A stretch of DNA of 64,000 nt, taken from the NCBI GenBank assembly GCA_009839325.1, contig VXPW01000059.1, positions 33,581 through 97,580 on the forward strand, in the 5' to 3' direction. The notes beneath the pieces were generated by a model. It had not been told where the DNA came from and did no database searches. It worked only from the letters and a program-made list of their open reading frames with translations. Both the position numbers and the translations under genes were made by a program. Shown one piece after another: positions 37,490 to 45,764 of this stretch; position 1 is the first letter of the stretch, and the number at the start of each line of letters is the position of its first letter. Source of the stretch: Rhodospirillales bacterium. Its GTDB lineage: Bacteria; Pseudomonadota; Alphaproteobacteria; TMED109.

Positions 37490-38308
37490 TCAGAACAGTC
37501 CGAAGAACCAGGAGGACCGCGGAATCTCCGGCCCATCTCCTTCAAGCAAGTCGTAGGCGTACGCGTACCAACGGTTATTCGGATAGTTGTGGCCGAGCAC
37601 GGCCGCGTGCAGGCGTGCTTCGCGCTCGAGGCCGAGGGCCAGGTTCAACTCGACCATCCGGGCGAGAGCCTCGGCGACATGCGTGGTCTCGGGGTACGAT
37701 CGGACGACCGTCGCAAACCGGCGCAGCGCGGCTGGATATTGACGCAGTTGAAGGTAGGTCCGGCCCACCTCCATCTCCTTGCCCCCGAGATGGTCGTAGA
37801 CGAGATCGAGTTTCACCGCAGCATCGCGCGCGTAGACGCTGCCGGGATAGCGGGCAACCACCCCCTCCAACGCCTCTCTGGCAAGCCGGGTTTGCGTCTG
37901 GTCGCGCCGGACATCCGGAATCTGCTCGTAGTGACACAGGGCGATCAGGTACCGGACATAGGGCACGTCAGAACTGCCCGGGTGCAGATCGATGAAGCGC
38001 TCGGCCGCCGCGACCGCCAGGGTGTAGTCGTTCTTCAGGTAGTTGGCGTACGCGACCAGCAACTGCGCCCGCGTGGCCCATTCCGAATACGGATACTGGG
38101 CTTCGACCTGCTCGAATTCCGTGACCGCGAGCACGTAGTCGTCGTCCAGCAGCGCGTCGAGAGCGGTGTTGTAAATCTTCTCCAACGGACGCTCGGCAAC
38201 AGGCTCCGGGTCCTGAAACACGGAGCATCCGACCAGCAGAACCGCCAATGCGAGCGAAACCGCGATGTGGGAGCCGGACCAGAGGCGGTTGAGGGAGGAG
38301 ACGGGCAT
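37490..38308 (-). CDS. bamD: Outer-membrane assembly lipoprotein BamD
   Basis: BamD is the essential TPR lipoprotein of the beta-barrel assembly machine on the inner face of the outer membrane. The 272-residue product has a lipoprotein signal ending in the lipobox 'LLVGCS' and about five TPR-like helical pairs ('YNTALDALLDDDYVLAVTEF', 'YPYSEWATRAQLLVAYANYL'). I start it at 38308, which places the lipobox at a normal distance; 20 further residues upstream are unlikely. bamB is also in this window (55.9 kb). lpxC, often directly upstream of bamD in this class, is 15 kb away. Confidence 0.93.
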   Translation of the reverse strand: MPVSSLNRLWSGSHIAVSLALAVLLVGCSVFQDPEPVAERPLEKIYNTALDALLDDDYVLAVTEFEQVEAQYPYSEWATRAQLLVAYANYLKNDYTLAVAAAERFIDLHPGSSDVPYVRYLIALCHYEQIPDVRRDQTQTRLAREALEGVVARYPGSVYARDAAVKLDLVYDHLGGKEMEVGRTYLQLRQYPAALRRFATVVRSYPETTHVAEALARMVELNLALGLEREARLHAAVLGHNYPNNRWYAYAYDLLEGDGPEIPRSSWFFGLF

Positions 38309-38735
38309 TGGGGGTGTATACCACGCGAAACGGGTCGTGGGGCCGGGCGCATTCGGCACCGGCGCCACCGGCGCCGAATGCCGGAAGACCGATCAAGAGC
38401 CTGAAGACATTCGCAAGAACGTCGCACGTACCCCGGTTCGGTTAGGGCCGACCAGTGAACGCCGACGGCCCGGCGGGGACGGGATCCATGCTCCCGTCCT
38501 GTCATCATTGGCGTGCCTTGAGACGCGCCGGAGCAGCATCCCCCGACGCGCCGCCCCATCGGCGTTTTGCAGTTCGCACGGTCCCACTCTGGCTGTGCAG
38601 GGGTGCATCGGCGCAAGTGGCGCACGGGCGACCAGGGCAGGTCCCCGCGCGAAGCTGCGTGGTCGACCCAGGCGTCGTCCGGGCACACGGGGGCCGTGTA
38701 TCGTGGCTCCCCAACGGCGCACGAGTTCCAGTCCG
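38309..38735. other. Divergent intergenic region, no gene seen
   Basis: About 430 bases separate the divergent bamD and phosphatase genes. It should contain promoters for both but I could not identify convincing elements. Open frames through it are extensions without family support. Confidence 0.4.
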
Positions 38736-39524
38736 ATGGCTTCCTATGACGAATTCCTGACCTTTGCGCACGAGCTCGCCGATCTCGCCCGCACGGCCAT
38801 CCGACCACTGTTTCGATCGCGCGAGGCGATCGAAGTCAAGAGCGGGAAAGGAAGCCGGCTGCAGCTGGTGACCAAGGCCGATCGGGCAGCCGAAGCTAGG
38901 ATGCGCGACGCCATCGGCCGCCGCTTCCCCCATCACGGTGTCATGGGCGAGGAATACGGGTCCGAAAATACCGACGCCGAGCACACCTGGATTCTCGACC
39001 CGATCGACGGCACCAAGGCGTTTGTCGCCGGATTGCCGGTCTTCGGCACACTCGTCGGACTCCTGGAGCAGGGACGCCCGACGATCGGCGTCATCGATCA
39101 GGCAATCACGGGAGAACGCATGTGGGGGGCGCCACAGGGAGCTTGGCTAAACGGCGAACTGGTGACCACCTCCCGCCCGGCGGATCCGGATCGCATGATC
39201 ATCGCCATGACGGAGCCGGGCATGATTCGCTCGGCCGCCGCGCGCGCGGCCTTCCATCGGCTGGCCGATGAGGCCCTGTTTGTGCGGTACGGCACGGATT
39301 GCTGGGGGTATGCGATGCTGGCCGCCGGCTACATCGACGTGGTCGTGGAATCCGATATCAAGCCCTGGGACGTGCTGCCGGGAATGGCGATCATTTCGGC
39401 GGCTGGTGGCATCGCCAGCGCGTGGGACGGATGCCAGCCGGGATCCAACGGTACCGTCCTCGCTGCCGGCGATCCGGACTTGCACGCGGCGCTCGTCGAT
39501 CGCTTTCCAGATACAGACGCCTAG
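38736..39524 (+). CDS. hisN: Histidinol-phosphatase / inositol monophosphatase family
   Basis: The 262-residue enzyme belongs to the Mg-dependent inositol monophosphatase family. The metal-site motifs are present: 'VMGEEYG', 'WILDPIDGTKAF' and 'ESDIKPWDVLPGMAIISAAG'. The 'DPIDGTKAF' wording and length fit the HisN-type histidinol-phosphate phosphatases that replace HisB-N or PHP enzymes in many alphaproteobacteria, although other sugar phosphates are possible. I start it at the ATG at 38736 that matches the family N terminus ('YDEFLTFAHELADLAR'). No other his gene is nearby. Confidence 0.85.
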   Translation: MASYDEFLTFAHELADLARTAIRPLFRSREAIEVKSGKGSRLQLVTKADRAAEARMRDAIGRRFPHHGVMGEEYGSENTDAEHTWILDPIDGTKAFVAGLPVFGTLVGLLEQGRPTIGVIDQAITGERMWGAPQGAWLNGELVTTSRPADPDRMIIAMTEPGMIRSAAARAAFHRLADEALFVRYGTDCWGYAMLAAGYIDVVVESDIKPWDVLPGMAIISAAGGIASAWDGCQPGSNGTVLAAGDPDLHAALVDRFPDTDA

Positions 39525-39827
39525 CGGCCTTCTAACCTTGGTCACGGCGGTCCACCCCGGCCCGGGAGCGCGGACGGGCCTGGCCGCCGAACGTGTCCAC
39601 GTCGTGGCACGTGGCCCGGCAAGTCCGGTTCCGGACCGGCGGGGGCTTGCACCGCGTCCGTCGCTCTTCTACGACACTGCAGTCAGGGGCACGCATGCCC
39701 GAACCGTCGGGCGGGGGCGCCCCGGACGAAGGGTCGGTTGCGGGCCACGCGCCGCTGGCAGGTGGGGCTGCGCAGGTCCGACTCCGTCAAGGAGGCCAAG
39801 CTGTCGACTGTAATCGCGGGTAACGGA
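39525..39827. other. Intergenic region with uncertain start of the next gene
   Basis: About 300 bases after hisN without an independent gene. The reading frame of the methyltransferase stays open back to a TTG at 39738, preceded by GAAGGG. An AAGGAGG at 39789-39795 stands 5 bases before an in-frame CTG at 39801, so the true start could lie inside this stretch. Confidence 0.4.
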
Positions 39828-41036
39828 ATGCCGCCGGAGCGATCGACCCTCGGCCCGACCGACCTCGTCGACGATCTGGAGAACTTCTCCGAATTCGGAA
39901 CGCCGACCCAAGTCGAGACGGTGGACGGGGTGCGGTATTTCGTCAACGAGTTCTGGACCTCACGGCAACGCCAGGCGCACCGCATTCACGAAGTCTCTTA
40001 CCGCGCCTGTTTCAAGCCGCAGCTCCCGGGGTTCTACATCCGCCGCCTTACGGCAAGGCACGATGTTGTCTACGACCCCTTTATGGGACGGGGTACGACT
40101 CCGATCGAGGCGGCACTGGCCGAACGGATTCCCTACGGGAACGACACCAACCCGCTGAGCAGGGCCTTTACCGAGCCCCGGATCAACCCGCCCACCCAGT
40201 CCGAGGTCGTGACGCGACTCCGGTCGATTCCGTGGGACAGCTTCACCCGTGCTGACCGCAGCGACCTGGAAGCCTTCTACCATCCCGAAACCCTCGCCCG
40301 CATCGAAGGACTTCGACGGTGGATCCTGGACCGTCAGGACGCCGGATGCCTGGACCTGGTGGACAAGTGGATCCGGATGATCGCGATCAACCGGCTGACC
40401 GGGCATTCGTCCGGATTCTTTTCGGTTTACACCATGCCGCCCAACCAGGCGGTGTCGCTGGAACGCCAGCGGATCATCAACCGGCGTCGCAATCAGGTGC
40501 CGCCCCGCCGGGATGTGCCCGCGATCATTGAACGAAAGTCGCGTTCCCTGCTGTCATCGCGGGTGCTGCCGGCCGCCAGGCACCACCTGCTGTTGACCGA
40601 GCAATCGGACGAAACGTTCCAAATCCCGTCCGGAGCGGTCGCCTTGACCGTGACCTCGCCCCCGTTCCTCGACGTGGTCGACTACGTGACCGACAACTGG
40701 CTTCGCTGCTGGTTCCTGGGCATCGATCCCCACGAAGTCAGGCTTTCCCAGCTCCGGAACGTCGACGACTGGCAGCAGTTCGTTCGCTCCACGCTCGTGG
40801 AACTGGCCCGGGTCACGAGGTGGGGGGGCCACATCGCCTTCGAGGTGGGCGAGGTCCGTAACGGTTCCGTCCGTCTGGAAACCCATGTCGTGGCCGCCGC
40901 CGAGGGATTGCCGCTGGAAGTCCTCGGCGTGATGATCAATCAGCAGGAATTCACCAAGACCTCCAACTGTTGGGGAGTTGCGAACAACCGGCGTGGGACA
41001 AACAGCAACCGCATTGTCTTGATGCACAAGGTCTGA
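39828..41036 (+). CDS. Orphan DNA methyltransferase-like protein (motif I before TSPP)
   Basis: The roughly 402-residue protein carries the two hallmarks of amino-methylating DNA methyltransferases: an AdoMet loop 'DPFMGRGTTPIEAAL' near residue 83 and a catalytic 'TSPPFLDVVDYV' near residue 280. In the common beta class of N4-cytosine/N6-adenine enzymes the TSPP motif comes first; here the AdoMet loop does. Between them lies a roughly 190-residue region rich in basic residues that may contact nucleic acid. The C terminus ('GGHIAFEVGEVRNG') completes the fold. No restriction endonuclease gene adjoins it, so it is an orphan, and RNA as target is not excluded. ATG 39828 is the conservative start. 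Confidence 0.8.
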   Translation: MPPERSTLGPTDLVDDLENFSEFGTPTQVETVDGVRYFVNEFWTSRQRQAHRIHEVSYRACFKPQLPGFYIRRLTARHDVVYDPFMGRGTTPIEAALAERIPYGNDTNPLSRAFTEPRINPPTQSEVVTRLRSIPWDSFTRADRSDLEAFYHPETLARIEGLRRWILDRQDAGCLDLVDKWIRMIAINRLTGHSSGFFSVYTMPPNQAVSLERQRIINRRRNQVPPRRDVPAIIERKSRSLLSSRVLPAARHHLLLTEQSDETFQIPSGAVALTVTSPPFLDVVDYVTDNWLRCWFLGIDPHEVRLSQLRNVDDWQQFVRSTLVELARVTRWGGHIAFEVGEVRNGSVRLETHVVAAAEGLPLEVLGVMINQQEFTKTSNCWGVANNRRGTNSNRIVLMHKV

Positions 41037-41087
41037 CGCGGGGCGCGATGTTGACCTGTCGGGCCGATCCATTACGCTCCGCGTGTC

Positions 41088-41275
41088 CTCCCGCGGGAGA
41101 GTTCGGTGCATGTCACCGACGCCGAAGGAGCAACGGGGCCTCGGAACCTCTCAGGCACCAGGGACCGCGGGAATGGAGCACCTCTGGAGAGTGGCGAAGG
41201 TGACTTCGCCCACCGAAGGGGTAAGTCCGATATCCATTCCGGGCGTCGGACGAATCTCTCAGGTCCCATGACAGA
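41088..41275 (+). ncRNA. Tandem glycine riboswitch of the gcv operon
   Basis: Two glycine aptamers follow one another. The first (about 41088-41168) has GGGAGAG, GCCGAAGGAGCAA and CCTCTCAGGCACCAGGGACCG. The second (about 41186-41275) has TCTGGAGAG, CACCGAAGGGGTAAG and AATCTCTCAGGTCCCATGACAGAGG. These are the conserved purine-rich cores of the class, joined by a short linker that is typical of the tandem form. It lies upstream of gcvT and is expected to turn on glycine cleavage when glycine is abundant. The leader between it and gcvT contains a hairpin covering the ribosome binding site (see 41307-41329). Confidence 0.95.
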
Positions 41276-41306
41276 GGAGGCCTTGCCCGGCATCGGTTGA
41301 TCCGTG

Positions 41307-41329
41307 CCGGAGGGAGGCGCTCCTGCCGG
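41307..41329 (+). promoter_or_regulatory. Hairpin covering the gcvT ribosome binding site and start
   Basis: CCGG (41307-41310) can pair with CCGG (41326-41329) and GGAG (41313-41316) with CTCC (41320-41323), giving a hairpin with a GCG loop. It buries the Shine-Dalgarno sequence GGAGGGAGG (41309-41317) and the CTG at 41323 that I take as the gcvT start. It is a plausible expression platform for the glycine riboswitch; the switching itself is inferred. Confidence 0.5.
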
Positions 41330-42441
41330 GATCTTCGCAAGGCACAGCGCGGCCCACACCGCTCCACGACCTGCACATGGCCCTCGGGGGCAAGCTGGTG
41401 CCGTTTGCCGGCTGGGAACTCCCTGTCCAGTACGAGGGCATCCTCGCGGAGCATCGCTGGACCCGGGAATCGGCGTCGCTGTTCGACGTATCCCACATGG
41501 GCCAGGTCGAGGTCTCCGGCAAGGACGCCGCCGGCCAGCTCGAGACCGTCATTCCGGCCAGCCTCCAGAGCCTGCCCGAGGGCCGCACCCGGTACGCGGT
41601 CATCACCAACGACGACGGCGGCATCGTGGACGACCTCCTCGTGACCCGCCGGGCCGACGACATCTTCCTGGTCATCAATGCGGCGAGGATCGACGCGGAC
41701 CTGGCGTGGTTCCGGTCACGCTTGCCCGTCCTCACGTTCAACCATCGGCAGGAGCGGGCGCTGCTCGCCCTCCAGGGCCCGAAGGCGGCCAACGCCTTGT
41801 CCGACCTGATTCCGGCCGCACTCGAACTGGCACCGTTCGCCTACGGAGAGTTCGAGCTCCTCGGCGTGCCCTGCACGTTCAGCCGCAGCGGATACACCGG
41901 CGAGGACGGTTTTGAGATCGGCTGCGACGGGCCGGCCGCCGTGTCGGTCGCCGAGGCACTGCTAGCCCGCTCGGAGGTGCGGCCAGCCGGCCTCGGGGCG
42001 CGCGACAGTCTTCGACTCGAGGCCGGTCTGTGCCTCTACGGGAGCGACATCGACGCCGACACCAGTCCCGTCGAAGCGGGATTGGCGTGGACGTTCGGCG
42101 CGCGACGGCGGGACACCCTCGCGGTGCCCGGCGGTGCGCGCATCGAACGCGAACTTGCGAACGGCCCCACCCGACGACGCGTGGGGCTGCTGCCTGAGGG
42201 GCGCGGCGTGGTCCGCGGCGGCGCTGTGGTCCTGGACGCATCCGGACACGAGATCGGCAAGGTCACCAGCGGGACCTTCTCTCCGTCGCTCGCTGTTCCC
42301 ATCGCGATGGGATACGTCGCCACCGAGCATTCCGAACCCGGCGCCGCACTCCAGGTCGAGCTCCGGGGGCGGCAGGTGCCGGCCAGGGTGACCCCGCTTC
42401 CGTTTGTGCCCCCTCGCCGCCACCAGACGCGGCCCACCTGA
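41323..42441 (+). CDS. gcvT: Glycine cleavage system T protein (aminomethyltransferase)
   Basis: GcvT transfers the methylene group from H protein to tetrahydrofolate, releasing ammonia. The product shows '[13 protein letters not shown]', '[12 protein letters not shown]', '[19 protein letters not shown]' and '[13 protein letters not shown]'. Homologs begin with a T-P-L-x-x-L-H segment, and this is encoded upstream of the first in-frame ATG (41377) as '[13 protein letters not shown]'. The only plausible initiator covering it is CTG at 41323, with GGAGGGAGG ending 5 bases before it, giving 372 residues. If ATG 41377 were used, the protein would lose this segment. It is the first gene after the tandem glycine riboswitch. 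Confidence 0.88.
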   Translation: MPGSSQGTARPTPLHDLHMALGGKLVPFAGWELPVQYEGILAEHRWTRESASLFDVSHMGQVEVSGKDAAGQLETVIPASLQSLPEGRTRYAVITNDDGGIVDDLLVTRRADDIFLVINAARIDADLAWFRSRLPVLTFNHRQERALLALQGPKAANALSDLIPAALELAPFAYGEFELLGVPCTFSRSGYTGEDGFEIGCDGPAAVSVAEALLARSEVRPAGLGARDSLRLEAGLCLYGSDIDADTSPVEAGLAWTFGARRRDTLAVPGGARIERELANGPTRRRVGLLPEGRGVVRGGAVVLDASGHEIGKVTSGTFSPSLAVPIAMGYVATEHSEPGAALQVELRGRQVPARVTPLPFVPPRRHQTRPT

Positions 42442-42451
42442 GGAAAAGCGT

Positions 42452-42826
42452 ATGCCAAACCTTCGCTACACCAAGGACCATGAATGGGTCTCCGTGGACG
42501 GCGATCTCGCCACTGTCGGCATCACCGAGTACGCGCAGGACCAACTGGGTGACATCGTGTTTGTCGAGTTGCCCGAGGTCGGCCGGACCGTTGCCGCCGG
42601 CGAGGAGGTTGCCGTGGTCGAATCGGTCAAGGCCGCATCCGAAGTCTATGCGCCGGTGGCGGGGCAGGTCGCGGAGACCAACCCGGTCCTGGGCGACGCG
42701 CCGGAAACCGTCAATGCAGATGCAACCGGCGACGGCTGGTTCCTCAGGATCCGGATGGCCGACCCGGGAGAATTTGACCAGCTTCTGGATGAAGCAGCCT
42801 ACGCAGCGCTGACCGGCGAGGCCTGA
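42452..42826 (+). CDS. gcvH: Glycine cleavage system H protein
   Basis: GcvH is the lipoyl carrier that shuttles the aminomethyl group between the P, T and L proteins. The 124-residue product has the usual N terminus '[14 protein letters not shown]' and the lipoylated lysine in '[17 protein letters not shown]'. The ATG at 42452 follows a GAGGAAAAG. It lies 10 bases after gcvT and 4 bases before gcvPA. Confidence 0.96.
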   Translation: MPNLRYTKDHEWVSVDGDLATVGITEYAQDQLGDIVFVELPEVGRTVAAGEEVAVVESVKAASEVYAPVAGQVAETNPVLGDAPETVNADATGDGWFLRIRMADPGEFDQLLDEAAYAALTGEA

Positions 42827-42830
42827 TCCC

Positions 42831-44183
42831 ATGCGTTGGCTTCCGAACACCGATGCGGATCGCCGCGCCATGCTGGACCGAATCGGGGTGCCGGCGATCA
42901 ACGACCTGTTCTCGGACGTGCCGTCCGAAGTCCTCGACCCGGTGCTGGACCTGCCTCCGGCGGCCAGCGAGATCGAGATCGGACGGGTTTTCGAAGAACT
43001 GAGCGGCCGGAACCGCGCCGCTGGCGACGGGCCGTTCTTCCTCGGCGCCGGCGCGTACCGCCATTACATCCCGGCCAGCGTCGACGCGCTGATCCAGCGC
43101 GGGGAATTCCTGACCTCATACACGCCCTACCAGCCGGAGATCAGCCAGGGCACCCTTCAGACCCTTTTCGAGTTCCAGACGCAAGTGGCCTTGCTGACCG
43201 GGTGCGAGGTCGCCAACGCATCGATGTACGACGGATCGACGGCGTGCGTGGAGGCCACCCTGATGGCCGCTCGCGTCACCCGACGCAACCGGATTGCGGT
43301 TGCCGACGGCCTGCACCCGCATTGGCACGAGACCCTGACAACGTACTTCCACTTCGCTGGCCTGGAGCTGGTTCAGCTGTCGGGCGCCGAACCAGGACAG
43401 TGGCTGCCGGCAAGTCCCGATGCACTTCCCGACGACTGCGCGGCCGTGCTGGTGCAGTACCCGGACGTCTTCGGCGCCGTGGGCGATCTACGGCCTTGGG
43501 CAGAGGCGGCGCATGCAGCCGGTGCCCTGCTGATCGTGGCGGTCCCCGAAACGGTCGCGCTGGGCGCTCTCCGTTCGCCCGGCGAAGACGGCGCGGACAT
43601 TGTGGTTGCCGAAGGACAGTCCCTCGGTGTGGGCCTGGCGTTCGGCGGACCGTACGTGGGCTTGTTCGCTACCCGGGACAAGTACGTGCGGAACATGCCG
43701 GGGCGGCTCGCCGGTGAAACGGTGGACACCGAGGGCGAACGCTCATTCGTATTGACGCTCGCCGCGCGCGAGCAGCACATCCGGCGCGGCCGGGCCACCA
43801 GCAACATCTGTACCAACAGCGGGCTGTGTGCGCTCGCCTTTTCCGTCCATCTCGCGCTCCTCGGCGAGACCGGTCTGGCTCGCCTCGCCCGCCTGAACCA
43901 CGAGGCTGCCGTCCGGACGGCAGAGCGCATTGAAGCGGTCAAGGGCGTCAGCGTTGCCAACGAAACGTTCTTCAATGAGTTCGTGGTTGCTCTCGACCGT
44001 CCCGCCGAGGACGTGGCCGCGGCCATGCAGCGGGAGCGCGGGGTGCTCGCCGGCGTACCCGCCTCCCGCCTCTACCCGGGCCGCGACGACCTCGCGAACC
44101 ATCTCCTGATTGCCGCCACCGAACTCACGACAGACGACGATATCGAGCGCCTGGGCGCCGCATTCGAGGAGACACTGCGATGA
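42831..44183 (+). CDS. gcvPA: Glycine dehydrogenase subunit 1 (P protein, N-terminal half)
   Basis: GcvPA is the non-PLP half of the split glycine decarboxylase. The 450-residue product shows 'FLGAGAYRHYIPASVDAL', 'TPYQPEISQGTLQTLFEFQT' and 'NASMYDGSTACVEA', all conserved family signatures, and 'TSNICTNSGLCAL' near the C terminus. It overlaps gcvPB by ATGA, consistent with a 1:1 complex. The split form, as opposed to one 950-residue chain, occurs in many alphaproteobacteria, Firmicutes and archaea. Confidence 0.95.
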   Translation: MRWLPNTDADRRAMLDRIGVPAINDLFSDVPSEVLDPVLDLPPAASEIEIGRVFEELSGRNRAAGDGPFFLGAGAYRHYIPASVDALIQRGEFLTSYTPYQPEISQGTLQTLFEFQTQVALLTGCEVANASMYDGSTACVEATLMAARVTRRNRIAVADGLHPHWHETLTTYFHFAGLELVQLSGAEPGQWLPASPDALPDDCAAVLVQYPDVFGAVGDLRPWAEAAHAAGALLIVAVPETVALGALRSPGEDGADIVVAEGQSLGVGLAFGGPYVGLFATRDKYVRNMPGRLAGETVDTEGERSFVLTLAAREQHIRRGRATSNICTNSGLCALAFSVHLALLGETGLARLARLNHEAAVRTAERIEAVKGVSVANETFFNEFVVALDRPAEDVAAAMQRERGVLAGVPASRLYPGRDDLANHLLIAATELTTDDDIERLGAAFEETLR

Positions 44184-45676
44184 GCGGCATTCAGTCCGGA
44201 GCACCTGACCGCGCGGAACCTCTCCTGTTCGAACTCGGATCGCCGGGACGGAGCGGCATCGATCTGCCTGCCCCCTCAGGTTGCGCAACACGGCTCGGCT
44301 CCGCCGAACGGTCAACAGGAATCGGGCTGCCCGATCTCGACGAAGCGACCGTAGTGCGCCACTACACTCGGCTCAGCCGCCTCAATCACGGAATCGATAC
44401 CGCCTTCTATCCGCTGGGATCGTGCACCATGAAGCACAATCCCCGGCTCCACGAAAAGCTCGCCCGGCTGCCTGGCTTTGCCGACGTGCACCCGCTGCAG
44501 CCGGCATCCACCGTGCAGGGAGCCCTCACGGTGATCGACGAACTCGCGCGCTGGCTGCGGATCCTCACCGGATTGCCGGCAGTGGCGATGTGGCCCGCTG
44601 CCGGGGCCCACGGAGAGCTGTGTGGCCTGATGGCCATCAGGGCAGCACACGAAGCCAAAGGCGAGGCACGCCACCGCATCCTGGTGCCGGATTCCGCACA
44701 CGGAACCAACCCGGCGACCGCTGCGTTTTGCGGGTTCGAGGTGGAGAAGGTCCAGGAGGGTGCCGACGGTCGTGTCGATACTGCGAGCCTCGAAGCGGCC
44801 CTCGGCCCCGACGTTGCCGCCATCATGCTGACCAATCCGAACACCTGCGGCGTGTTCGAATCCGACATCCAGGCGATGGCAGAGGCGACCCACGCTGCGG
44901 GGGCCTACTTCTACTGCGATGGCGCCAACTTCAATGCCCTGGTGGGCAAGGTGAGACCGGGTGATCTGGGCGTGGACGCCATGCACATCAACCTGCACAA
45001 GACCTTCTCCACCCCGCACGGCGGCGGTGGCCCGGGTGCCGGCCCCACGGTGCTGTCTGCAGCGCTTGCGCCGTTTGCGCCGCTGCCCTGGGTCCTGCAC
45101 GAGGACGACGGACAGCTTCGCCTGCTGGAGCAGGCGACTGGCCCGGCCGGCGCCAGCTTCGGACGGCTGCGGGCCTTCCACGGCCAGATGGGAACGTTTG
45201 TGCGGGCCCTTGCCTACTGCCTGAGCTACGGCCGGGAGGGGATCCGGCAGGTTGCCGAGGACGCCGTGCTCAACGCCAACTACCTGCGCTCGGCGCTGGC
45301 TAACACCCTGTCTCCGGCCTACCCGGGACCGTGCATGCACGAGTGCCTGTTCGACGATTCGTTTCTCGACGGTACCGGGGTTTCCACGCTCGACTTCGCC
45401 AAGGCGTTGATTGAGCAGGGCTTCCACCCTCCCACAGTCTATTTTCCGTTGGTGGTCTCAGGGGCGCTGCTGGTGGAGCCCACAGAAACGGAAAGCCGGA
45501 CCACGCTGGATTCTTTCATCGAAGCTGCCCGCGACCTAGTGGCCCGTGCCCACGGCTCCGAGGCGGATGGCTTTGCCAATGCGCCCGGGAATGCTCCCCG
45601 CCGGCGCGCCGATGAGACCCGAGCTGCACGAAGTCCCGTGCTCAGATGGAAACCTTCGGCGGCGGAACACAGATGA
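44180..45676 (+). CDS. gcvPB: Glycine dehydrogenase subunit 2 (P protein, C-terminal half)
   Basis: GcvPB carries the PLP cofactor of the split glycine decarboxylase. The PLP lysine lies in 'NLHKTFSTPHGGGGPGAGP', and 'YPLGSCTMKHNPRLHEK', 'PDSAHGTNPATAA' and 'YCDGANFNALVGK' are intact. The 498-residue length is normal. The start codon overlaps the gcvPA stop. The operon lacks its own lipoamide dehydrogenase gene, which is usual because that subunit is shared. Confidence 0.95.
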   Translation: MSGIQSGAPDRAEPLLFELGSPGRSGIDLPAPSGCATRLGSAERSTGIGLPDLDEATVVRHYTRLSRLNHGIDTAFYPLGSCTMKHNPRLHEKLARLPGFADVHPLQPASTVQGALTVIDELARWLRILTGLPAVAMWPAAGAHGELCGLMAIRAAHEAKGEARHRILVPDSAHGTNPATAAFCGFEVEKVQEGADGRVDTASLEAALGPDVAAIMLTNPNTCGVFESDIQAMAEATHAAGAYFYCDGANFNALVGKVRPGDLGVDAMHINLHKTFSTPHGGGGPGAGPTVLSAALAPFAPLPWVLHEDDGQLRLLEQATGPAGASFGRLRAFHGQMGTFVRALAYCLSYGREGIRQVAEDAVLNANYLRSALANTLSPAYPGPCMHECLFDDSFLDGTGVSTLDFAKALIEQGFHPPTVYFPLVVSGALLVEPTETESRTTLDSFIEAARDLVARAHGSEADGFANAPGNAPRRRADETRAARSPVLRWKPSAAEHR

Positions 45677-45764
45677 GTACACTCACCTGACGGCTTGACG
45701 CTGGCATGCCCTATGTCTCAAGTGGCCTGCCTCTAGACGCCGCACTGCCAACCCCGTCGCTACC

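Noticed and set aside
35962-37995. A 677-codon open frame on the plus strand
   Set aside because: It is antisense to recN and bamD, both recognised by strong motifs, and its translation shows no domain.
41268-41300. The ten-codon frame as a real leader peptide gene
   Set aside because: It overlaps the aptamer core and has no ribosome binding site, so it is mentioned only as a weak observation.
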